Assembly (NCBI GenBank): GCA_029776995.1
Contig: JAKOTZ010000121.1
Location: 1 to 35,025, forward strand
Reading direction: 5' to 3'
Origin: Candidatus Hydrogenedentota bacterium
GTDB lineage: Bacteria; Hydrogenedentota; Hydrogenedentia; Hydrogenedentales; CAITNO01
Length of the DNA: 35,025 nucleotides
In this document: positions 1-7,146 of the stretch, piece by piece
Numbering within the stretch: the stretch's first letter is position 1
Layout of the letters: each line of letters starts with the position of its first letter
The notes under the pieces: model-generated
Told to the model about the DNA's origin: nothing
The model's input: the letters and a program-made list of their open reading frames with translations, nothing else
Databases searched by the model: none
Position numbers and translations under genes: made by a program

Positions 1-4
1 CGCT

Positions 5-784
5 ATGGCCATCGACTATAACCGGATCGCACCCGGGTACGACCAGTACCGCAGACAGGGTGTCGACCTGGGGCATCCGCAGATGGCGGAAAAACTGTCT
101 GGGCGGCAACGGATTCTGGAAATCGGTGGCGGCACGGGCAATCTGACTTTAGGCCTGGCGCGGCTGGGCGTCCGGCCTGGCCTGCTGGCCGTGCTGGAAC
201 CCGCCGGGGCCATGATCCGGCAGGCCCGGATTAAGGGCGCGGCCGGATGGTGGGTTCAGGGAGCAGCTCCGCTGCTGCCCTTTGCGGATAAGAGCTTTGA
301 CGCCGTAATCAGCGCGTATGTACTGCATCACGTTCCGGAACTGGAAACCCTTTTCGCGGAAACGGCGCGCGTTCTGGCGCCCGGCGGCGTGACCATACAT
401 ATCACAGTGCCCCACGGGTATATCCGGGAGCACCCGCTGAACCGGTTCTTTCCCCGGTTCGGGGCAATCGATCTGGAGCGGTTTCCCGATGAAACGCGGC
501 TGCGGCAGTCCCTGAAAACCGCCGGGTTCAGGGAGATCTCCCTGGAAGAAGCCTCGGAATCTCCGACACCGATCGACCGGGCTTACCTGAAACGGGTAGA
601 AAACAGGTTCCTTTCGACATTCGACCTGATGAGCGAATCGGAATTCACGGCCGGCGTTGCCGCTTTACGGGAGGCGGTAGAAAAGGGAAACGGAAATACC
701 GGCCTGTGTCAGATTCGGCGGATAACGCTCGTATTTGGAACAAAGCCTGACTGGGAGGCTGAACGCCCCGGGATACAAGCATGA
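5..784 (+). CDS. Class I SAM-dependent methyltransferase
   Basis: A 259-residue cytoplasmic protein of the Methyltransf_11/UbiE-like type. The SAM-binding motif I is at residues 37-45 (ILEIGGGTG), followed by an acidic motif II (LEPAGAMI), a motif near residue 90 (FDAVISAYVLHHV) and the usual post-motif ARVLAPGG strand. The N-terminus (MAIDYNRIAPGYDQY) is typical for the family, so the gene looks complete although only four bases lie upstream and its ribosome binding site cannot be seen. The stop overlaps the next start (ATGA at 781-784), implying translational coupling with rsgA. The methyl acceptor cannot be told from sequence; small molecules, quinone precursors or rRNA are all possible. 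Confidence 0.9.
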   Translation: MAIDYNRIAPGYDQYRRQGVDLGHPQMAEKLSGRQRILEIGGGTGNLTLGLARLGVRPGLLAVLEPAGAMIRQARIKGAAGWWVQGAAPLLPFADKSFDAVISAYVLHHVPELETLFAETARVLAPGGVTIHITVPHGYIREHPLNRFFPRFGAIDLERFPDETRLRQSLKTAGFREISLEEASESPTPIDRAYLKRVENRFLSTFDLMSESEFTAGVAALREAVEKGNGNTGLCQIRRITLVFGTKPDWEAERPGIQA

Positions 785-1902
785 AACGGAAGCGGATAGA
801 CCGGAAGAAACGGAGCCTGGCGCGTCCCAGGGACTGGGAATCGCTGGCAGATACCGCTTTTTCCCGGGACCTTTCGCGCCACCGGAGAGCGCTGGCCAAA
901 CTCCCGGAAGCGTCGGTACAGCGGGCGCTGTTAGCTCTCCCGGAAAGCTTTACGCCGAACGGCATAGTGATTTCACATACCAAGAAATGGGCGTTTGTGC
1001 AGTTATACACGCCGCCCGAAGGCGCGGAAGGACATCGGGAACACCTGTGCCTGGTGGATGAACGGCTTCCGGAAGGGGAAGAATCCCTGTTGGCGCCTGG
1101 CGACGAGGTATACGTGGAACGCGAAGGGGATGAACTGGTGGTGCGGGGCATCGCGCCACGGCGGTCAAGGCTCGCCCGTCTGGCCGGTCCGCATGAGCGG
1201 GTGCGGGTTCAAGTGCTTGCGGCAAACGCGGACCTGCTCGCCATTGTAGCCTCCACGACGCACCCGCCCTTCCGCCCGGGCCTGATCGACCGTTTCCTGA
1301 TCGCCGCGATGGCAGGCGGCGTAGCGCCGGTACTGGTAGTCAATAAACTGGACCTGGCTCCGATGCCTCCTGAGGCAAAGCTCATCTATGAACCGATCGG
1401 CGTTCCAGTGATTGGAACCAGCTGCGTAACGGGAGAGGGCATTCAGGAACTCGCGTCGCACCTGCGCGGCAGGACCTGCGTGCTGGCAGGCCACAGCGGC
1501 GTGGGAAAATCGTCCCTGCTGAGCGCGCTGGACCCGAACCTTCGGGTCATCACGCAGGAAGTGACGCCGGACGGACGCGGCCGCCATACGACCACCCTGG
1601 CGCGGCTGTACGTGCTCCGCGAGGATATCCGGGTCATCGACACGCCGGGCATCCGGGCGTTGGGCCTGTGGAATATAACACCCGACGAAGTGATGTTTTA
1701 CTTTCCTGAGATCGCTGAGCACGCGGTGTCCTGCCGATTCCGGAACTGCACCCACACCCATGAGCCGTCGTGCGCGGTGAAAGCGGCTGTTTCCGAGGGA
1801 AAGATACCCGAGCTGCGGTACGCCTCCTACCGGAGGATTCTGGCAAGCCTCGCGAGCGAAGAGCAGATCACACCCGGACGGGCGCGTCCGAGGGAGTCCT
1901 GA
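781..1902 (+). CDS. rsgA: Ribosome small-subunit-dependent GTPase RsgA
   Basis: A 373-residue circularly permuted GTPase that acts in late 30S subunit maturation. The motif order is diagnostic: G4 NKLD at residues 188-191 comes before G1 GHSGVGKS at 237-244, then G3 DTPG at 287-290. The C-terminal zinc site is present as C318, C323, H325 and C331. An OB-fold-like domain lies N-terminal to the GTPase, preceded by a basic stretch (MKRKRIDRKKR). It overlaps the methyltransferase gene by four bases and is followed after one base by the antiporter gene. All expected motifs are intact, so an active enzyme is expected. Confidence 0.96.
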   Translation: MKRKRIDRKKRSLARPRDWESLADTAFSRDLSRHRRALAKLPEASVQRALLALPESFTPNGIVISHTKKWAFVQLYTPPEGAEGHREHLCLVDERLPEGEESLLAPGDEVYVEREGDELVVRGIAPRRSRLARLAGPHERVRVQVLAANADLLAIVASTTHPPFRPGLIDRFLIAAMAGGVAPVLVVNKLDLAPMPPEAKLIYEPIGVPVIGTSCVTGEGIQELASHLRGRTCVLAGHSGVGKSSLLSALDPNLRVITQEVTPDGRGRHTTTLARLYVLREDIRVIDTPGIRALGLWNITPDEVMFYFPEIAEHAVSCRFRNCTHTHEPSCAVKAAVSEGKIPELRYASYRRILASLASEEQITPGRARPRES

Positions 1903-1903
1903 A

Positions 1904-2908
1904 ATGTACCTTTATGTCCTGATGCTGATCGTTTCAATCCTGATCCTCTGGAGGGCGGCTGACTGGTTTGTGGAAGGCGCGGTGGGGTTCGCAGAATATT
2001 TCCACGTGCCGAAGATGCTGGTGGGTATCGTGTTGGTAAGCCTGTGCACGACTTCGCCGGAGCTGATGACGTCAGTGCTGGCGACCGTGCAGGGGAATCC
2101 GGAGCTTGCCCTGGGAAACGCGATCGGTTCGGTATCCGTGGATGTCGGCCTCGCGCTCGGCGTGGCAGCACTGTTAAGCGCGGTACCTCTCTCGATTGAT
2201 CCGCTGGTGTTCCGGACCAGCGCGGTATTCGTGCTCATCGCGCTCGGAACCGGTTACGTCCTGTGCCTGGACGGAACCATGAGCCGCGTGGACGGAGCCA
2301 TTCTGCTGGCCATGTACCTGGGATATCTGGCCGTGGCGTTCCGCCAGTTCCGTCAGCACCGCAAAGCCTTTGAGGTTTCGCTGAGCGAGGCGGACGCTTT
2401 GGCGGAGAAGGTCCGGCGCCTGCGTCCGCTACACATCGCGCTGCTGCTGGGCATAGGCTTCGGCGGGGTGCTGCTGGGAAGCGAGCTGCTGGTAAGGTCG
2501 GCTACGGCAATCGCCGCCGCGCTCGGGATGTCGCCGGTTATCATCGGCCTGACGATAGCCGCCGCCGGAACATCAACGCCGGAAATCGTAACCTGCATTA
2601 CCTCAGTGGTCAAACGCCAGGGACAGGTCGGGGTTGGTAACATCATCGGGGCGGATATCCTGAACGTGTGCTGGGTAGCGGGCGTGTCGGCGATTTTCAA
2701 CCCGCTGACCGCTGAACTTCCCGTGATTAATTATATGTTTCCCGGGGCGCTGGCTCTGGTGGGGGTGATGCTGCTGCTGCTACGCGGGCATTACGACCTG
2801 AGACGGTGGCACGGGGCGGTGATTCTGGGGCTATACCTGATTTTTGTAGCGGGGATGATACGCCTCGCGCTGAGCGGAACATCCACCGGCATTGGAGCAG
2901 CCATATGA
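1904..2908 (+). CDS. CaCA-family sodium/calcium-type cation antiporter
   Basis: A 334-residue inner-membrane protein, hydrophobic throughout, with about ten likely membrane spans in two inverted halves. Each half carries an alpha-repeat. The first has SLCTTSPE then GNAIGSVSVDVG; the second has AAGTSTPE then GNIIGADILNV. The glutamate in both PE motifs, which binds the ion in family members such as NCX_Mj, is conserved. The usual GSN signature is altered in both repeats (GSVS and GAD), which may shift ion preference. A hydrophilic loop rich in charged residues lies between the halves near residue 150. AGGGAG eight bases upstream is the likely ribosome binding site. Probable role: calcium export in exchange for sodium or protons; the ion is not certain. 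Confidence 0.88.
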   Translation: MYLYVLMLIVSILILWRAADWFVEGAVGFAEYFHVPKMLVGIVLVSLCTTSPELMTSVLATVQGNPELALGNAIGSVSVDVGLALGVAALLSAVPLSIDPLVFRTSAVFVLIALGTGYVLCLDGTMSRVDGAILLAMYLGYLAVAFRQFRQHRKAFEVSLSEADALAEKVRRLRPLHIALLLGIGFGGVLLGSELLVRSATAIAAALGMSPVIIGLTIAAAGTSTPEIVTCITSVVKRQGQVGVGNIIGADILNVCWVAGVSAIFNPLTAELPVINYMFPGALALVGVMLLLLRGHYDLRRWHGAVILGLYLIFVAGMIRLALSGTSTGIGAAI

Positions 2909-3735
2909 AAATCCTGTTTATCGGAGACATCGTCGGCCAGCCCGGCCGTGCATGCGTATCGCGGCAGCTGCCGGCCCTGCGGGAGCGGTACCGCCCGGAT
3001 GTGGTCATCGCGAACGCGGAAAACGCGGCGGCGGGACTGGGGGTAACACCGGCCCTGATCAAGGAACTGCACAAAGCGGGCATTGACGGCTTTACCCTGG
3101 GAAACCACACGTGGCGAAGACCTGAGCTTATCAAGGGCATATCCGATCTCACGCGCGTGGTCCGGCCGGCAAATTTTCCGGAAAATAATCCGGGACAGGG
3201 CAGCATGGTCCTGACGCTGGGTGACGGGCGGAAAATCGGTATCCTGAACCTGGTGGGCAGGGTGTTCATGGAACCGGCGCGGTGCCCCTTTATGGTGGCG
3301 GACTCCGAGCTGGAATCGCTCCGGTCTGAAACGCCGGTAGTGCTGATCGATTTTCATGCCGAAGCAACCGCGGAAAAAATCGCGCTGGGCTGGCACGTGG
3401 ACGGCCGGTGTTCGGCGGTGATCGGCACGCACACCCACGTGCAAACGTCGGACGGCTGGATCATGCCAAAAGGGACCGCCTACCTTACGGACGCGGGCAT
3501 GAGCGGACCGTATTATTCCGTGATCGGGGTCCATCGGGAAAGAGTAATTGAGCGGTTCCTGACAGGGATGCCTACCAAATTCGATGTGGCCGGGGGACCC
3601 TGCGTGTTCAGCGGGGCATACCTTGAAGTGGACGACTCAACCGGCAAAGCCCTGACGATAGAAACCATTCTCATCCGGGAATCTCCCGGCGCCAACGCGG
3701 AAGGCGACGCGGCAAAGGCGGCCGAAAAGCGCTAG
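2905..3735 (+). CDS. YmdB-like metallophosphoesterase (TIGR00282 family)
   Basis: A 276-residue cytoplasmic phosphoesterase. The start at 2905 was chosen because it gives the family N-terminus MKILFIGDIVGQPGR, overlaps the antiporter stop as ATGA, and has GGAG upstream; an in-frame start at 2806 would lie deep inside the antiporter gene. Metal-binding motifs seen are GDIVG, NAENAA, GNHTW (residues 66-70), DFHAEAT, and IGTHTHVQT, and the family hallmark GTAYLTDAGMSGPYYSVIG is intact. The Bacillus subtilis relative YmdB hydrolyses 2',3'-cyclic nucleotides and influences RNA turnover and biofilm choice; whether that applies here is unknown. The last roughly 20 residues are an Ala/Glu/Lys-rich tail. 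Confidence 0.93.
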   Translation: MKILFIGDIVGQPGRACVSRQLPALRERYRPDVVIANAENAAAGLGVTPALIKELHKAGIDGFTLGNHTWRRPELIKGISDLTRVVRPANFPENNPGQGSMVLTLGDGRKIGILNLVGRVFMEPARCPFMVADSELESLRSETPVVLIDFHAEATAEKIALGWHVDGRCSAVIGTHTHVQTSDGWIMPKGTAYLTDAGMSGPYYSVIGVHRERVIERFLTGMPTKFDVAGGPCVFSGAYLEVDDSTGKALTIETILIRESPGANAEGDAAKAAEKR

Positions 3736-3746
3736 ATCCATTCGCA

Positions 3747-4403
3747 TCAGCGCAAACCGAGATGCCCTTTAACAAACAGGGTGATCTTTTGAGCGGAAGA
3801 GAGCGCCGCCTGCCGAATATCCACGTCTTTGAGCAGCGTTGAGGAAAGATCAACGGTTTTCAGGTTGGCGTATTTTACCCGGGCGCCCGTGAGGTTCGCG
3901 TTATCGAGGCGCGCCTGGTGCAAGTCCGCCATATCGAGTATGGCTTTTGCCAGGAAAGCGCCGGAAAGATCCACGCCTACCAGCAGGGCTTCGGTAAAAT
4001 CCGCGGCATACAGGTTGGCTTCCCTAAGGGACGCGCCGGAAAAATCCAGCCCCCGAAGGTTGACTTCGGGCATGGTGACTTTATCCATGACCGCCTGCTG
4101 GAACCTGGCGGATTTCAGCACAGCTCCGCTGAAATCGACACCTTCCAAGTTGGCCCGCCGAAAATCCGCCCCCGAAAGGTTGGCGCCGATAAAGGTGGCA
4201 TGGCGTAGGTCCGCTTCCGTAAAGACCACCCCCGCGAGGTTCGCGTTATTGAAATTGACGTAACTGAACGCGCCCCGGGAAAAATCCTGCCCGGAACAGT
4301 TGATCCCCGACAAATCCGGGCGCAACTCGGGATCGCTCCCGCGCCAGGCATTCCATGCCCCCAGCCCCTGCTGCAGCACCGCAACGTGCTGGGAGTAGGC
4401 CAT
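3747..4403 (-). CDS. Pentapeptide-repeat protein
   Basis: A 218-residue protein built largely of A(D/N)LXX repeats (for example ANLAGV, ADLRHA, ANLSGADF, ANLEGVDFS, ANLTGA, ANLKTVDLS), predicted to fold as a right-handed quadrilateral beta-helix. The start at 4403 is preferred: GGAAAGGGA lies just upstream and the N-terminus (GLGAWNAWRGSDPELRPDLSG) matches the WN-WR cap seen in many such proteins, whereas extension to 4532 adds unrelated-looking sequence. There is no signal peptide, so it is probably cytoplasmic. It converges with the phosphoesterase gene with 11 bases between the stops. Function cannot be assigned; some family members bind DNA gyrase, most are uncharacterised. Confidence 0.85.
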   Translation of the reverse strand: MAYSQHVAVLQQGLGAWNAWRGSDPELRPDLSGINCSGQDFSRGAFSYVNFNNANLAGVVFTEADLRHATFIGANLSGADFRRANLEGVDFSGAVLKSARFQQAVMDKVTMPEVNLRGLDFSGASLREANLYAADFTEALLVGVDLSGAFLAKAILDMADLHQARLDNANLTGARVKYANLKTVDLSSTLLKDVDIRQAALSSAQKITLFVKGHLGLR

Positions 4404-4425
4404 AAAATAATCCCTTTCCAAACCC

Positions 4426-4431
4426 ATTGTA
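4426..4431 (-). promoter_or_regulatory. Possible extended -10 element for the pentapeptide-repeat gene
   Basis: On the minus strand TACAAT is preceded by TG one base upstream (TGTTACAAT), an extended -10 form. It lies 22 bases before the ATG at 4403. No convincing -35 box is at the expected distance (TCCCCT), so this is a weak call. Confidence 0.3.
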
Positions 4432-4564
4432 ACACAAACGGCGGTTTTAGGGGAGTGCGGCCAAGCGGCGGACTGCGGAAGAACATTCCGAGGTTTGACA
4501 CCTGAAGCGTCCGCCGACAGTCCATCTGCCAAAGTGCAATACAGGATCTCTTTTCAGGAAGTGG

Positions 4565-6148
4565 ATGATTATGCGGGGAAAATGCAGATGGATCGCGCTC
4601 CTGACCATATCCGCTGCCGCGCTGTGCGCCGCCGGATGGCCGGCAGAATCTGACCTGCCGGAACTCTGGCCCTGTCCTCCGTTTACGGTGGAAGGACAAA
4701 ACATTGTCGACGCAACCGGCCGGTGCGTATCCCCGCGCGGAGTCAACGTGGGAAACAAATCCTCCGAAGACCGGCACGCCACCTGGCAAAGTCGTGAACA
4801 TTACCTCTCACTTCGCAATCAGGGCATGACAGCAGTTCGGTACCTGATATTCTGGTCCGCCGTCGAACCTGAACCCAGCCAGTACGATAACGCCTATCTG
4901 GATGCCGTGGCGCGGGCGGTCGAAGAGATCACCGCGAGCGGCCTGTTCGTCATCCTGGACATGCATCAGGACCTGTTCAGCGCGGCGATTCCCGGAGGCA
5001 ACGGGGCTCCCCGCTGGGCTGTCGCGCGGCAGGATCTCCCCCACTGGACTCCCGACGGCGTGTGGAGCCTGGCCTATTTCACCAGCCCGCGCCTGCACGC
5101 GGCCTGGGACGCATTCTGGTCGAATGAACCCGGTCCGGACGGCGTGGGGCTTCAGGACCATTTCGCCCGTGCATGGCAGCACGTGGCGGCCCGTTTCAGG
5201 AACATGCCGGGGGTTATCGGGTACGATCTGCTGAATGAACCCATGGCCGGCTCCGTGATGACCGGTATTGGCACACTGGCCCTGGCTACGCTGAGCCAAA
5301 TGAGCTTCCAGGAACTGGGGCTTGCCCTGCCGGACCTGATAGAACAGTCGATGAAACTGGGGTACCTGCCCCGGGAAGCGCTGTCCATGCTGGAATCCCC
5401 GGACGCTTACCGGACGCTGTTCGCGTCGATCGAGCCGGCCATACATCACTTCGAGCAGACCTCTGTCGCCGGTCTGTATGAACGGGTAATCGCCGGGATC
5501 CGTTCCGTGGACCCAGACCGGATAATTTTTCTGGAGCCCACGGCGCTGGTCAATGCCGGGGCGGTATCAGGGCTCCCTCTCCCCTCCCCCCCGCTGTCCG
5601 GCCCGGTGGCATACCTACCGCACTGGTACGACCTGGTGCTGGACACGGCGATCGCGTGCGAAGCAAGCAAAAAACGCCTGGGCATGGCTATGGATTCGAG
5701 GGTACAGGAGGCGGAACGGATGGGACTTCCCCTGCTGATCGGAGAATGGGGCGCATTCTACAACAGCCCGTCATGCCGCGATGCCGGCAACATGATGGCG
5801 GAACTGCTGGCCCGAAACACGGTGGGTGATTTTTACTGGGATTACCACCGGAATATGGAGGAAAGCCCGTACCGTTCCGCGTTGTTCCGTCCCGCGCCGA
5901 TTGCGGTGAACGGCCGCGGGGTACGTGTGGAACTGGATTTTGGTCAGGGAACCTTCCGGATAACGTGGCAGGAAGAACAGGCGGACCGGCCCGCGAGCCT
6001 GATTTATGTTCCGGCGGAATGGGCGCCCGCGGATATTCTGGTGGATGGCAGGCGCTTGACAGGCGAATTGGCACAGCTGCCTTACCTGAAGATAGAAGCC
6101 GATCCGGACCGTGCAACCCGGGAAGTGCTGATACGCCGAAAAAAATAG
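4565..6148 (+). CDS. Secreted GH5 glycosidase, endoglycoceramidase-like
   Basis: A 527-residue protein with an N-terminal signal peptide (hydrophobic stretch IALLTISAAALCAAG). The body is a TIM-barrel of glycoside hydrolase family 5: VRYLIFWSAVEPE, then ILDMHQDLFS, then YDLLNEP with the acid/base candidate E225, and LIGEWGAF with the nucleophile candidate E394. The MHQDLFS and YDLLNEP forms are characteristic of the endoglycoceramidase-like branch, which cleaves the sugar-lipid bond of glycosphingolipids. After about residue 435 a beta-rich C-terminal domain follows, as is common in this branch. A second in-frame ATG is at 4571 and cannot be excluded; AGGAAG sits upstream. The true substrate may be another beta-glucoside. 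The 161-base gap to the divergent upstream gene holds no clear promoter for this gene. Confidence 0.85.
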   Translation: MIMRGKCRWIALLTISAAALCAAGWPAESDLPELWPCPPFTVEGQNIVDATGRCVSPRGVNVGNKSSEDRHATWQSREHYLSLRNQGMTAVRYLIFWSAVEPEPSQYDNAYLDAVARAVEEITASGLFVILDMHQDLFSAAIPGGNGAPRWAVARQDLPHWTPDGVWSLAYFTSPRLHAAWDAFWSNEPGPDGVGLQDHFARAWQHVAARFRNMPGVIGYDLLNEPMAGSVMTGIGTLALATLSQMSFQELGLALPDLIEQSMKLGYLPREALSMLESPDAYRTLFASIEPAIHHFEQTSVAGLYERVIAGIRSVDPDRIIFLEPTALVNAGAVSGLPLPSPPLSGPVAYLPHWYDLVLDTAIACEASKKRLGMAMDSRVQEAERMGLPLLIGEWGAFYNSPSCRDAGNMMAELLARNTVGDFYWDYHRNMEESPYRSALFRPAPIAVNGRGVRVELDFGQGTFRITWQEEQADRPASLIYVPAEWAPADILVDGRRLTGELAQLPYLKIEADPDRATREVLIRRKK

Positions 6149-6157
6149 CGTAAACCG

Positions 6158-7129
6158 TCAGGTAGCCAGCAGGCGGACCACCCGCAACAGATTGGGGTCA
6201 AAACGGTTTGGCTCACCCCATGAATCACTTAGCGGCCTCAGGATGAGCGACTGATTCTGGATGGCAACCATTTTTCCGGATTCACCGTCCATGAGCGCTA
6301 CGACGGCCCGCGCGCCCATGGTTGACGCGAGAATGCGATCAAAGGCGGAAGGCGCGCCACCCCGCTGGAGATGGCCGATCACGGTTACACGGCAGTCTTT
6401 GAAATCGCTGCGATCCATGACCTGACGGGCCACATCGAACGCTCCCCCGACTTCGTCCCCTTCGGCCACCACCACAATCATGGAGCGTTTCCCCCGGTCC
6501 CGGCAAGCCTGCATCTCCGAAATCAGCTGATCGACGGTACAATTTTCTTCAGGAACCATCACGGCTTCGGCGCCCCCCGCGATGGCGCTCATAATCGCGA
6601 TAAATCCGCTGTGGCGCCCCATGACTTCCACGAAGAAGACGCGGTCATGCGCGTCGGCGGTGTCGTGGATGCGGTCGATCGCCTCGACGGCGATATTCAG
6701 GGCCGTGTCGAAGCCGATGGTAAACTGGGTGCCGCCGATATCGTTATCGATTGTTCCGGGCAGGCCGATCACGGATATGCCGTGCTCCTCCTGCAGGCAC
6801 GCGGCCCCGCGGTAGGAGCCGTCGCCGCCGATCACCACAAGCCCCTCGATTCCCAGCCGGCGCAGGTTATCCACGGCCTGCTGTCGACCTTCTGGTGTCA
6901 TAAAGGCTTTTGACCGAGCGGTTTTGAGGATGGTGCCGCCGCGGTTGACAATGCCGCTGACATCCCGGGCGGACAGCGGACGGATGGCGCCGTCGATCAT
7001 GCCCTGGTATCCGCGTTCGACGCCAAACACTTCGAGTTGATTGGCGATGGCGGTCCGGACCACGGCGCGGATGGCCGCATTCATGCCCGGAGCATCCCCG
7101 CCACTGGTCAGCACAGCGATTTTTTTCAT
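6158..7129 (-). CDS. pfkA: ATP-dependent 6-phosphofructokinase
   Basis: A 323-residue cytoplasmic glycolytic enzyme converting fructose 6-phosphate to fructose 1,6-bisphosphate. Motifs include KKIAVLTSGGDAPGMNAAIR at the N-terminus, GGDGSYRGA, GLPGTIDNDI and EVMGRHSGF. The glycines in GGDGS and PGTIDND are those of ATP-using enzymes; pyrophosphate-dependent forms carry Asp and Lys at these places. The ATG at 7129 is preferred over the GTG at 7138 because the GGGAG ribosome binding site at 7138-7142 would overlap the GTG. It is the last gene of a minus-strand group, 17 bases after the LysM protein gene. Its length is normal for bacterial PfkA. Confidence 0.95.
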   Translation of the reverse strand: MKKIAVLTSGGDAPGMNAAIRAVVRTAIANQLEVFGVERGYQGMIDGAIRPLSARDVSGIVNRGGTILKTARSKAFMTPEGRQQAVDNLRRLGIEGLVVIGGDGSYRGAACLQEEHGISVIGLPGTIDNDIGGTQFTIGFDTALNIAVEAIDRIHDTADAHDRVFFVEVMGRHSGFIAIMSAIAGGAEAVMVPEENCTVDQLISEMQACRDRGKRSMIVVVAEGDEVGGAFDVARQVMDRSDFKDCRVTVIGHLQRGGAPSAFDRILASTMGARAVVALMDGESGKMVAIQNQSLILRPLSDSWGEPNRFDPNLLRVVRLLAT

Positions 7130-7137
7130 GGCATACA

Positions 7138-7142
7138 CTCCC
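7138..7142 (-). promoter_or_regulatory. Ribosome binding site deciding the pfkA start
   Basis: GGGAG on the minus strand lies eight bases before the ATG at 7129. It overlaps the alternative in-frame GTG at 7138, which argues against the longer form. Confidence 0.6.
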
Positions 7143-7146
7143 GGAT

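Noticed and set aside
2806-2904. Longer form of the YmdB-like phosphoesterase
   Set aside because: It would overlap the antiporter gene by about 100 bases. The ATG at 2905 gives the exact family N-terminus and an ATGA overlap.
4495-4500. Perfect TTGACA upstream of the GH5 gene
   Set aside because: No -10-like hexamer is found 16-18 bases downstream (CAGTCC), so it was not called a promoter.
4404-4532. Longer form of the pentapeptide-repeat protein starting at 4532
   Set aside because: The extra 43 residues show no repeat, no signal peptide and no ribosome binding site, and the region contains the candidate promoter for the shorter form.
4565-4640. Lipoprotein signal in the GH5 enzyme because of a cysteine near the end of the hydrophobic stretch
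   Set aside because: The residues before the cysteine (AAAL) do not fit a lipobox; a normal signal peptide is more likely.
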